NCBI GenBank assembly: GCA_004524515.1
Contig: SDNV01000078.1
Coordinates: 1 to 13,336 of the forward strand
DNA: 13,336 bases
Direction: 5' to 3'
DNA from: Promethearchaeota archaeon
GTDB taxonomy: Archaea; Asgardarchaeota; Lokiarchaeia; Sigynarchaeales; SOKP01
Below the pieces are notes generated by a model. That model was not told the DNA's origin. It searched no databases and saw only the letters and a program-made list of their open reading frames with translations. Below, one piece after another: positions 1 through 6,260 of this stretch; position 1 is the first letter of the stretch, and the number at the start of each line of letters is the position of its first letter. The translations under genes were made by a program, and so were the position numbers.

Positions 1-281
1 ATACGGGATATCTTGAATTTAATAATAACCATGATAAATTAAATCATAGACAGAGTTTTAGAATTAAAGCCAAATGTGATTTTGATTATTTTGATTTTTC
101 AAGTCATGCTGATGGTAAACAAATACGCGATTATGTGGCAAATTTAAAATTTAATAAAGAAAATAATAATGTTTTTTGTATACATGGAGATCAAGAGGCA
201 ACTACTAAATTATCAAGTGATTTAGCAAAAAAAAACTATAATTCTGTGGCACCTGAAGCCGGAGACGTTTATAGAATATAA
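1..281 (+). CDS. Beta-CASP metallo-beta-lactamase RNase, C-terminal part only
   Basis: This is the 3' end of a gene entering from the left edge; the reading frame is open from base 3 to the TAA at 279-281 (about 92 residues). It reads as the C-terminal part of a beta-CASP metallo-beta-lactamase ribonuclease, the superfamily of archaeal aCPSF/RNase J-like enzymes and eukaryotic CPSF73. The visible motifs are FSSHAD (His codon at 105-107), matching the conserved 'SAHxD' histidine (motif B), and IHGDQEA (His codon at 183-185), matching the 'HGE' motif C. The segment ends with a typical P-E-A-G-D region. In this family these histidines help hold the two-zinc active site. Such enzymes act as endo- or 5'-3' exoribonucleases in RNA processing and decay. 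The N-terminal metallo-beta-lactamase core and any KH domains lie outside the window, so the exact subfamily cannot be assigned. It converges on the DHH nuclease gene, with 35 bp between the stop codons. Confidence 0.82.
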   Translation, partial: TGYLEFNNNHDKLNHRQSFRIKAKCDFDYFDFSSHADGKQIRDYVANLKFNKENNNVFCIHGDQEATTKLSSDLAKKNYNSVAPEAGDVYRI

Positions 282-316
282 ACCATTTAATGATTTCTTG
301 GAAAAAAGGAAAATAA

Positions 317-1822
317 TTACTTTAGTTGCTTTTTAATTACTTTATCCAGATTTTCTAAAAAAATATGAATTTTGTCAGAGGGAACTTTAGTTCCTGCAGC
401 TGGAGGATGTCCGCCTCCTAAATTTTCTAATTCTGAAAGAATTAACGCTTCTCTAATAGCTTCTGAGAGATTGACCCCTCTCGATACAATTTTTTCATGA
501 GCTCTTCCAGATATTTTATAGACATCCTCCTCTAACCTTAAGGCACATCCAAAAAGTGGTTTTTGTTTATCTAATTTATTACCCTCATCAAAAATTAACA
601 TGGAGGAAATAGTCCCTATGATATTTTCGGGTATAACATCCTCTCCAAAAAAATATTGAATATTTTCTTTTTGTTGGATTTTCTCATTTTCATGTATCCA
701 TGAAAGAGCTGTGAGCAACGATTTTTTATAACTTATCAAACTCTCTTTAGCTTGCTCAAAAGCTTTTTTCCTATCGCCCATGGCAATTGCTATCCCTAGT
801 GAGCCATTGGTAGTTCGCCCACATGCATTTAAAAGATTTGAAAAATCTTCAGCGTCATGAAGCTCCGAAGGATCTTCATGAATTAATATATATTTATTTA
901 CAATTAACTTCTCTATTATTTCATTTGGCTCTATATTTAATTTAATAGTAGCATATTCGATGATAGCACTTGAAATCTTTTGTTTTTCATCCTTATTCAT
1001 ATCAATTAATGTTCTTATACTTCCATCTGAATTTTCCATTAAAATTCCTAAGGTCTTTAAGAATTTTAATGTTTTATTAGCATCATTACTAAGACCTGGT
1101 AATTTAATATCAGTAGAATATGCAATTGCTTCATTTAAAGGTTTTAATAGAGAAAAATTCAAATCATCAACAATTTTAATTAAATCAGCATTTTTAGCAT
1201 CTTCTAATATATGAGAATTAAGACCTACGAAAGATTTATTAGGACCCTGGTTTTGAATATCTCCAATTGCTCCGATCATTGCAATTTTTGATAAATCAAT
1301 ATTTTTCTCATTTAAAGTTTTTGCAAAATAATAGCAAACTCCTGCTCCAGATATTTCATTACTTCCATCAATTCCATAGAAATAGGGATTTACATGCCAA
1401 GGATTTGTTGCAATATGAATATCTTCAAGTGCTTGAGAATCTCTTTTATCTGAAATTTTTTGAGGGAGATGATGATCTAAAATTATAAAATGCCTTTTAT
1501 GACCTCTTAAAAGAAATTCTTTTTGAAGTTCTAAATACTGACCACTTCCAAAGTCAGAAAAGATCATAACGTTATTAAATCCATTTTTAGCAATCTTTAT
1601 GATTTCTTCTTTTTCAAGTTGTCGAAGAATTGTAATTTGAAATGGAATTTTCTCTCTAAATAATGCTTTTCCTAAAATTGCTCCCGCTGCCAAACCATCT
1701 GCATCTATATGAGTATAAATTTGAATAGGTAAATTATTTTGGTTCAAGGTCTGAAGAAAATACTGTTTTAACTTCCCCACGTCATTGATAAATTCTTTAA
1801 ATTTATGATTAGTCTTATTCAT
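317..1822 (-). CDS. DHH/DHHA1 phosphoesterase, RecJ/GAN-like single-strand exonuclease
   Basis: This 501-residue protein belongs to the DHH phosphoesterase superfamily (RecJ / archaeal GAN / Cdc45 relatives). The visible motifs are THIDADG (residues 37-43, motif I), SDFGSG with Asp90 (motif II), the family DHH triad at 116-118 (motif III), GAIGD with Asp189 (motif IV), and a C-terminal DHHA1 domain containing KISGRA and GGGHPPAAG (469-477). All metal-ligand motifs look intact, so an active Mn/Mg-dependent exonuclease is expected rather than a dead Cdc45-like scaffold. Its length fits archaeal GAN (GINS-associated nuclease), which works at the replication fork with GINS and MCM. A role in repair or RNA degradation is also possible, because archaea carry several RecJ paralogues. 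The ATG at 1820-1822 lacks a clear Shine-Dalgarno. A TTTATAT box about 59 nt upstream is the best promoter candidate. It diverges from mch. Confidence 0.85.
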   Translation of the reverse strand: MNKTNHKFKEFINDVGKLKQYFLQTLNQNNLPIQIYTHIDADGLAAGAILGKALFREKIPFQITILRQLEKEEIIKIAKNGFNNVMIFSDFGSGQYLELQKEFLLRGHKRHFIILDHHLPQKISDKRDSQALEDIHIATNPWHVNPYFYGIDGSNEISGAGVCYYFAKTLNEKNIDLSKIAMIGAIGDIQNQGPNKSFVGLNSHILEDAKNADLIKIVDDLNFSLLKPLNEAIAYSTDIKLPGLSNDANKTLKFLKTLGILMENSDGSIRTLIDMNKDEKQKISSAIIEYATIKLNIEPNEIIEKLIVNKYILIHEDPSELHDAEDFSNLLNACGRTTNGSLGIAIAMGDRKKAFEQAKESLISYKKSLLTALSWIHENEKIQQKENIQYFFGEDVIPENIIGTISSMLIFDEGNKLDKQKPLFGCALRLEEDVYKISGRAHEKIVSRGVNLSEAIREALILSELENLGGGHPPAAGTKVPSDKIHIFLENLDKVIKKQLK

Positions 1823-1880
1823 GTCTATTAATTTGTTGAATGGTGATTTATGGTTAAATTTATTTTAATTATCAAAATAA

Positions 1881-1887
1881 ATATAAA
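1881..1887 (-). promoter_or_regulatory. Candidate TATA box for the DHH nuclease gene
   Basis: On the minus strand this reads TTTATAT, a close match to the archaeal TATA consensus, inside GTATTTATAT. It would place transcription start near 1855-1860 and give a leader of about 35 nt. The surroundings are extremely AT-rich, so chance matches are likely. Confidence 0.3.
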
Positions 1888-2021
1888 TACTCAATTAAAA
1901 GTATTATAATAATAAAAGTATAAGAAATCATACAATAATAACATTAAATATTAATATTCAAAAATTTAAATTAAAAATTCTTGCAAATTCTAAATATTTA
2001 ATAAGAATTGTATCTAAAAAA

Positions 2022-2029
2022 TTATAAAA
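2022..2029 (+). promoter_or_regulatory. Candidate TATA box for mch
   Basis: TTATAAAA lies 33 nt before the TTG start of mch. Initiation about 25 nt downstream would give a very short leader. An earlier AT block (1991-2002) could serve a longer transcript that includes the AAGGTGA at 2039-2045. The two cannot be separated from sequence. Confidence 0.3.
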
Positions 2030-2061
2030 AGTATCATTAAGGTGAAAAAAAAATTACAAAT

Positions 2062-3045
2062 TTGAAAATTAATGAGCTTGCTCTTGGAATAGTAAAGAAA
2101 ATTATTGATAATAAAGATCTTTATGGTGCCAAAATTAATTCATTAAGCAATGGTTCTACAGTGTTAGATATGACAAATGCAGGATGGATTGGTGGAAGAC
2201 TTGTTGGTGAGATCTGTATGGGGGGATTAGGTACTGTCGACTTTACCAATTATAATGTAGATAGTCATTATTTTTCCGCTGTTAATGTATATACCGCTCA
2301 TCCGATCATCTCGTGTATGGCCTCTCAATTAGCAGGGTGGAGCGTAAAATTAAAGAAAGAAGTTGAAAAAGATGGTCAGATTAAGAAAAAGGTGGTATTT
2401 CAATCTTTAGGTTCTGGTCCAGCAAGAGCAAAAAATAGAGGAGAGAAACTATTTGAAGAAATAAATTATGTAGATGACTCAGATTGTGCTGTTATTGTAT
2501 TTGAGACACGCAACATGCCTAATGAAGAAGTAATGGCGATTGTGTCTGAGAAATGTAAAGTAAGCCCTGAAAAAACTTATGCTGTGTGCGCGCCTACTGC
2601 ATGTTTAGTTGGGTCTATTCAGGTAGGTGCACGAATTGTGGAAACGGGAATTCATAAATTGCATGAGATTCATTTTCCATTAGAAATTATTGAACAAGGA
2701 TTTGGAACAGTGCCCGTAGCTCCTGTTGCCAAAGATGATTTTGCAGCTATGGGCCCTCCAAATGATGCTATGTTCGCAGCCGGTAAGACATTTTATACGA
2801 TTAACATCGAAAAAGAAAAAGAGGCGGAATTATTTGAGCTGTTAAAGAAAGCGCCAGCCAGTACTTCATCAAGCTATGGAAAACCGTTTAATACCATTTT
2901 CAAAGAAGCAGAATATGATTTCTATAAAATTGATCCTGGCTTATTCGCTCCGGCAACTTATACTGTAAATAATATTAAAACTGGAAAAACAATTACAGTA
3001 GGACAAATTAATCATAATCTCCTAAAAGAATCCTTTAATTTGTAA
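2062..3045 (+). CDS. mch: Methenyl-tetrahydromethanopterin cyclohydrolase
   Basis: This 327-residue cytosolic enzyme interconverts methenyl-H4MPT and formyl-H4MPT (EC 3.5.4.27), a step of the archaeal methyl branch of the Wood-Ljungdahl pathway and of methanogenesis. Its length matches the family (about 315-325). Family signatures visible are NAGWIGGRL (39-47), EICMGGLGTV (50-59), GSGPAR (117-122), FETRNMP (147-153), ARIVETGIHKLHEI (190-203) and a Gly/Pro-rich stretch around 213-236 (GFGTVPVAPVAKDD, AMGPPNDAM). Arg191 and Glu194 have the same spacing as the Arg183/Glu186 pair important in the Archaeoglobus enzyme. The start is a TTG: the frame is closed by a TAA at 2038-2040 and no ATG or GTG lies between. 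AAGGTGA (2039-2045) is 16 nt upstream, longer than usual for a Shine-Dalgarno. In an Asgard genome the direction, CO2 fixation or C1 oxidation, cannot be told from this gene alone. Confidence 0.95.
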   Translation: MKINELALGIVKKIIDNKDLYGAKINSLSNGSTVLDMTNAGWIGGRLVGEICMGGLGTVDFTNYNVDSHYFSAVNVYTAHPIISCMASQLAGWSVKLKKEVEKDGQIKKKVVFQSLGSGPARAKNRGEKLFEEINYVDDSDCAVIVFETRNMPNEEVMAIVSEKCKVSPEKTYAVCAPTACLVGSIQVGARIVETGIHKLHEIHFPLEIIEQGFGTVPVAPVAKDDFAAMGPPNDAMFAAGKTFYTINIEKEKEAELFELLKKAPASTSSSYGKPFNTIFKEAEYDFYKIDPGLFAPATYTVNNIKTGKTITVGQINHNLLKESFNL

Positions 3046-3069
3046 TTCAAGATGTTAGGAAAATTAGGA

Positions 3070-3088
3070 TTTTTTAACTAATTTTTTT
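3070..3088 (+). terminator. T-rich terminator after mch
   Basis: Two T runs (six T at 3070-3075 and seven T at 3082-3088) begin 25 nt after the mch stop. T tracts on the non-template strand are the usual archaeal termination signal. No strong hairpin precedes them. Confidence 0.4.
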
Positions 3089-3132
3089 GGTATTTATTTT
3101 CTAATTCTTTTATTTTTTCAAGTGATAGAAAT

Positions 3133-4455
3133 CTAAATATTTGTTAATTCTTCTTGATACTTCAATATTTCAGTAATACTCACATCTCTATCAAATTCGA
3201 TCTTTTGAGAAATTCCTAAATATGCGCAAGCAAGATTTGCTGCTGCTGCAATTTCAGCTTTTTTAAGAGAAGTAGAATATTCATCTCCCGGTTCATTGAT
3301 CTTTTCTCGAAGTATTGAAAGTTTTTCTAGAATTTTTCTTTTTTCTTGCTCTAAATGTAATTTTTCATCATTTAGAGCTTCAATCTCAACTTGAATTTTG
3401 TTAGTTGGTCTAAGATGCTGTTTTCTTTTCAGTTCATTGATCTTTTCCAATAGATTAAATCTTTCTTCTTCAATTTGAGATTTTCGTTCCTGTTCTATTT
3501 GGTATTGATTTTCATGATCTTCTTGTAGTTGTAAAACTCTTTCAGTTTTCATTTTAAATAATAAGGAAGCCATTTTATCTGCAACAATAAACGGTAACTG
3601 ATTTTTTATTACCAATCTTGTGATATTATTTACATCAAAGTAATTTAAATTCTTATATTTGGATCTCAAATAATTTTTAAGATTATCTGTATTCCTCTCG
3701 CATTCTGTTTGAGTCCAATCATGAATAGCTAACCTCCTCCTAAAGAAAATCAATTCCCAATCAATTTCAAGCTCTTTTAAAAATTCGAATATTTTATCAT
3801 CATCAGCTACTTTTGATTCTACAATAATGTATAATTGAAGGCCGTAATATTTATGCTCCTGTTGAAGAAAATAACCTCTTTGTTGCATAGATGCTAAAAT
3901 TTTAAGTTTTATGGAAGATATATTATCAGTTACACTTTTTCTTCCGCAATTTAGATATATGACGTTTCCTTCTTCATTTATATATTCACGATCTAAGAAT
4001 CCTAGAATACTTTCATCGTTTTCTTTAATAAATCCTATCAATCCGCTAAGAGTTGGTTTAACATCATATTTTATTAAGTCTCTCTCATCAATTGTAACAT
4101 AATCATTTTTACTCCCTCCAATTGCCATTTTAACACTATATAGATTTAAGTCTTTTTCATTTCCAAATACATTTTGAAGGGCGTCATTAACGGGAACTAC
4201 TTCATCGTTTATGATCTTTATATCAGCCATCGAAGATTCATAAGGCGCAGGATCAGTTAAAAATTTATTTAATACTGGTGCTTCTGATGCGTCAACCTCT
4301 ATATCATAATCCTTAGCAAGGTTTTTACGAATGATACAAAGTGCTCTATCGCCCTTTTTGTACATTGAAAGCGATGTGCTGTCATTAATAACGGCTCTAA
4401 AACCATCGCTATCTTTGCTTTCAGAACTGTCGTTTCTAATTCGTCGTCGTCGCAT
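3133..4455 (-). CDS. Unrecognised 440-residue protein with C-terminal coiled coil
   Basis: I do not recognise this protein. It is soluble-looking, with no signal peptide or membrane segment. The N-terminus is strongly basic (residues 2-5 are four arginines, all CGA codons), followed by a Ser/Asp-rich stretch to about residue 20. Residues 20-300 look globular with mixed alpha/beta character: hydrophobic beta-like runs at 206-213 (LQLYIIVE) and a basic patch FFRRRLAIHDW at 237-247. Residues 301-388 are rich in E, K, Q and L with heptad-like spacing and should form a long coiled coil, broken near PTN (350-352). An alanine-rich helix (398-412) and a short acidic tail follow. The ATG at 4453-4455 is the first start. 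An AT block near 4495-4504 could be its TATA. It ends at a TAG, just after which a different frame continues with coiled-coil-like residues (see findings). The gene converges on mch; a 57-codon gene lies upstream on the same strand. A structural or membrane-associated scaffold role is possible but unproven. Confidence 0.8.
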   Translation of the reverse strand: MRRRRIRNDSSESKDSDGFRAVINDSTSLSMYKKGDRALCIIRKNLAKDYDIEVDASEAPVLNKFLTDPAPYESSMADIKIINDEVVPVNDALQNVFGNEKDLNLYSVKMAIGGSKNDYVTIDERDLIKYDVKPTLSGLIGFIKENDESILGFLDREYINEEGNVIYLNCGRKSVTDNISSIKLKILASMQQRGYFLQQEHKYYGLQLYIIVESKVADDDKIFEFLKELEIDWELIFFRRRLAIHDWTQTECERNTDNLKNYLRSKYKNLNYFDVNNITRLVIKNQLPFIVADKMASLLFKMKTERVLQLQEDHENQYQIEQERKSQIEEERFNLLEKINELKRKQHLRPTNKIQVEIEALNDEKLHLEQEKRKILEKLSILREKINEPGDEYSTSLKKAEIAAAANLACAYLGISQKIEFDRDVSITEILKYQEELTNI

Positions 4456-4675
4456 TATCTATCAATTGCTTATAAATTTTTACAGTATTTTTTACTATTT
4501 AAAATAAAAAAATTTTGTCTTAAATTCTTATCTAAAATATATTATAAATTTCAAAAATTATAAAATTTGATAACCAATACTTAATTGGAACTTAATAATA
4601 ACTTTTATTGATAATTTAATTCTATAAATTTAATTTCAACTCAAAAAAAGTTTTAAAAGAGAGAGTCCTTGTGTT

Positions 4676-4849
4676 TTATGATTGTTCTATTATAAAGTCA
4701 TCTTCCTTTTTTATATATACAATATTGGAGCCAAAATTGTTGCGAACTGTATATTTATCTCCTTGAACCTCTATCAGTTCAAGAGAATAAGGTAGACTTC
4801 TTTTTCTAATTATCTCTTCTATAATTTTTTTCTCTTCTGCTGGCGTCAT
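4676..4849 (-). CDS. Small hypothetical protein, 57 residues
   Basis: This short frame runs from the ATG at 4847-4849 to the TAA at 4676-4678 and encodes 57 residues. The protein begins MTPAEEKKIIEEIIRKR, an amphipathic charged helix, followed by two strand-like segments (SLELIEVQGDKYTVR and SNIVYIKKEDDFIIE), suggesting a small helix plus beta-hairpin fold. Its composition is protein-like, with alternating hydrophobic residues and a Gly at each predicted turn, unlike the lysine/asparagine noise of neighbouring AT-rich frames. No other in-frame ATG, GTG or TTG exists before the upstream stop at 4886-4888. A TATA-like element is centred about 27 nt before the ATG, right for a leaderless transcript. 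I do not recognise the family. It could be an independent regulator or the first gene of a unit with the 440-residue gene, 220 nt downstream. The rest of the 4456-5010 interval holds no other convincing gene. Confidence 0.55.
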   Translation of the reverse strand: MTPAEEKKIIEEIIRKRSLPYSLELIEVQGDKYTVRNNFGSNIVYIKKEDDFIIEQS

Positions 4850-4854
4850 TTCAA

Positions 4855-4898
4855 ATATACTCGTTTTATTCCATATATACTCGTTTTAATCCATATAT
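4855..4898. repeat. 20-bp tandem repeat, 2.2 copies
   Basis: Copies at 4855-4874 and 4875-4894 differ at one base only (T at 4869, A at 4889), and a partial third copy starts at 4895 with ATAT. Each full copy carries TATAC-TCG-TTTTA on the plus strand, which reads as an ACGAGTATAT core on the minus strand. It sits immediately upstream of the 57-codon gene and overlaps its proposed promoter. Confidence 0.85.
4873..4879 (-). promoter_or_regulatory. TATA-like element of the small gene, within the repeat
   Basis: On the minus strand GAGTATATATGG is centred about 27 nt upstream of the ATG at 4849, the standard archaeal TATA-to-start distance for a leaderless message. The adjacent copy of the repeat supplies a second, closer TATA-like core (about 4855-4861), and CCATATATGG at 4891-4900 a third AT core further out. 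Confidence 0.4.
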
Positions 4899-4900
4899 GG
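4891..4900. promoter_or_regulatory. Perfect 10-bp palindrome CCATATATGG
   Basis: This is a perfect inverted repeat at the outer edge of the tandem repeat, between two divergent genes (the 57-codon gene and the membrane protein at 5011). It could be a dimeric repressor or operator site. It is short and AT-rich, so chance is a serious alternative. Confidence 0.25.
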
Positions 4901-4974
4901 AAGATAAGTTATATATCCAAAAAAATTTTATTATTTTAAACAAAAATTTTAAAAGATATTAGAATCAATCAATA

Positions 4975-4982
4975 TTTATTAT
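4975..4982 (+). promoter_or_regulatory. Candidate TATA box for the membrane protein gene
   Basis: TTTATTAT spans -36 to -29 relative to the ATG at 5011, which fits a leaderless or nearly leaderless transcript. No Shine-Dalgarno is seen before this ATG, consistent with that reading. Confidence 0.35.
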
Positions 4983-5010
4983 TAGTTTTTTGATATTAAG
5001 AGTATAAATT

Positions 5011-6054
5011 ATGACAGAGCAAATTCCCCAAGAAAAAAGATGGGTACTTATTATTCTGATTGGATGTATCTCGATGTTTATGGCGGAAGTTTTTGCAGGC
5101 TCATCTCAAATGTGGTTTATTGATGGTTGGTCTCTACTAGTTACCTATTGGCTCTATTTAGGACATCTTTTATTGTTTCTAAACTTAGCTATTCGAACTA
5201 AAAGGACATCAGTTCCTCACTTATATCTATGGGGTGTATTGTTTGCTCTTTATGAATCATGGGTTACTAAAGTTCTATGGTTCGGGTACCCGGGTTCCGA
5301 AGGGCCAGCAATAGCACTTGTTGGGGGAATTGCTATATTAGAATTTTCTACTCTTGTCTTTTTCTGGCATCCAATTCTAGCATTTGTAATACCAATTCTT
5401 GTTTTTGAGTCATTTGCACTTTCTCAAGATTCACAACTTAAAGTTGAGCAGAGGATTTTTACGAGTCATTTCGATTATTTAAAAAAAAATAATAAGAAGT
5501 TTTTCTATTTTTGTTTATTTCTCGTATTGATAGGTTCTGTTTTTTTATCATTCAATTCGGGATTTAATCTCATAGTTGCACTTATTGCTGTTTTGGGAAG
5601 CATTGGGTTGATCTATTTATTTTTTAAACTTTCAGGACGTTTTAATCCTAACTCTTTTTCAATTCATTCATTGCGATTGGGTAAATTAGGATTAAGCATT
5701 GTATTTTCTTATATTATTCTTCTCTATCTTGTTACTTTTATATTTCTTTTACCAGAAAGAATCCCAAACTCTATTTTTCCTTTTTTATTCATTATTGGTT
5801 TTTATGTATTTATTGGATTAATGCTTCGAATTAGTAAACCTATAGATGAAACTATTAGAGTGAATAATGCAGACGAAAAATTTTATTCTGCCAAATTTTT
5901 CTTTAAAATTTATGGTTTAATGGTTGGATTTATTATAATTTTCTGTTTAATCCCCATTGTGGGGATAATTATTGGATTAACAATGTTTTTAGGAATTTTT
6001 ATAATTGGACCATTGTTTTTCTTATTGTTTTTGAAGAAAGCTCTAAAAAAATAG
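5011..6054 (+). CDS. Polytopic membrane protein of unknown function
   Basis: This is a 347-residue integral membrane protein with about nine or ten hydrophobic segments, roughly at residues 11-30, 41-61, 71-92, 99-117, 119-136, 163-180, 184-206, 223-248, 253-273, 297-319 and 322-343. The N-terminal third is the most distinctive part. It carries acidic residues inside or beside membrane segments (AEVFAGSS with Glu26, LYESWVTK with Glu82, LEFSTLV with Glu111, and His120) plus the aromatic-rich WFIDGWSLLVTYWLYLGH. I have no family name for it. The polar membrane residues suggest a transport or enzymatic site rather than a simple anchor, which is inference. A charged cytosolic-looking loop (138-160) separates the first and second halves. 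The ATG at 5011 has no Shine-Dalgarno and is preceded by AATT, as in several genes here. The stop is TAG. A 206-bp spacer with two hairpins separates it from the glycosyltransferase. Confidence 0.8.
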   Translation: MTEQIPQEKRWVLIILIGCISMFMAEVFAGSSQMWFIDGWSLLVTYWLYLGHLLLFLNLAIRTKRTSVPHLYLWGVLFALYESWVTKVLWFGYPGSEGPAIALVGGIAILEFSTLVFFWHPILAFVIPILVFESFALSQDSQLKVEQRIFTSHFDYLKKNNKKFFYFCLFLVLIGSVFLSFNSGFNLIVALIAVLGSIGLIYLFFKLSGRFNPNSFSIHSLRLGKLGLSIVFSYIILLYLVTFIFLLPERIPNSIFPFLFIIGFYVFIGLMLRISKPIDETIRVNNADEKFYSAKFFFKIYGLMVGFIIIFCLIPIVGIIIGLTMFLGIFIIGPLFFLLFLKKALKK

Positions 6055-6124
6055 GTAATAAATAGAAATAAAAATTGGACTACGTTTAATTTTAAAATCG
6101 AAAAAAATTATGCTTATTAAGAAT

Positions 6125-6146
6125 TGCTTTGTTTTTTAATAAAGCA
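6125..6146. other. Hairpin, 6-bp stem
   Basis: TGCTTT (6125-6130) pairs with AAAGCA (6141-6146) around a 10-nt T-rich loop. It lies between the membrane protein and the glycosyltransferase and could be part of a 3' end structure. Confidence 0.35.
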
Positions 6147-6154
6147 TCTGGATT

Positions 6155-6173
6155 TAAGAATGACTCATTCTTA
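6155..6173. other. Hairpin, perfect 8-bp stem with 3-nt loop
   Basis: TAAGAATG (6155-6162) and CATTCTTA (6166-6173) are exact reverse complements separated by ACT. It follows the previous hairpin by 8 nt and precedes the proposed glycosyltransferase promoter. It could be a transcript 3' end structure of the upstream gene or a protein-binding dyad. Confidence 0.4.
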
Positions 6174-6195
6174 TAATCATCTAATAAAATAATTA

Positions 6196-6205
6196 TTAAT
6201 ATAAA
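6196..6205 (+). promoter_or_regulatory. Candidate TATA box for the glycosyltransferase gene
   Basis: TTAATATAAA would place the transcript start near 6225-6230, leaving a leader of about 30-35 nt that includes the Shine-Dalgarno at 6247-6253. Confidence 0.35.
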
Positions 6206-6246
6206 CAATTATCTAGATAAAAAACTACCTTTTTTATAGAAAAATT

Positions 6247-6253
6247 GAAGGGA
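6247..6253 (+). promoter_or_regulatory. Shine-Dalgarno of the glycosyltransferase gene
   Basis: GAAGGGA lies 7 nt before the ATG at 6261 and fixes that start. It is one of only a few clear Shine-Dalgarno sequences in the window. Confidence 0.55.
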
Positions 6254-6260
6254 AATATTT

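Noticed and set aside
960..1488. Plus-strand frames of 84 and 73 codons
   Set aside because: They lie opposite the well-supported DHH nuclease gene, have no promoter or ribosome site, and read as low-complexity Leu/Phe/Ser antisense sequence.
1947..1958. Perfect palindrome AATATTAATATT between the divergent DHH and mch genes
   Set aside because: It contains only A and T in an almost pure A/T spacer, so its information content is too low to call an operator.
3911..4102. 63-codon plus-strand frame
   Set aside because: Antisense to the 440-residue gene, with Ser/Phe/Pro/Leu-rich shadow composition and no start signals.
4574..4588. CCAAT-N5-ATTGG dyad
   Set aside because: A 5-bp stem in very AT-rich spacer, with no T tract after it and no fixed position relative to a start; expected by chance.
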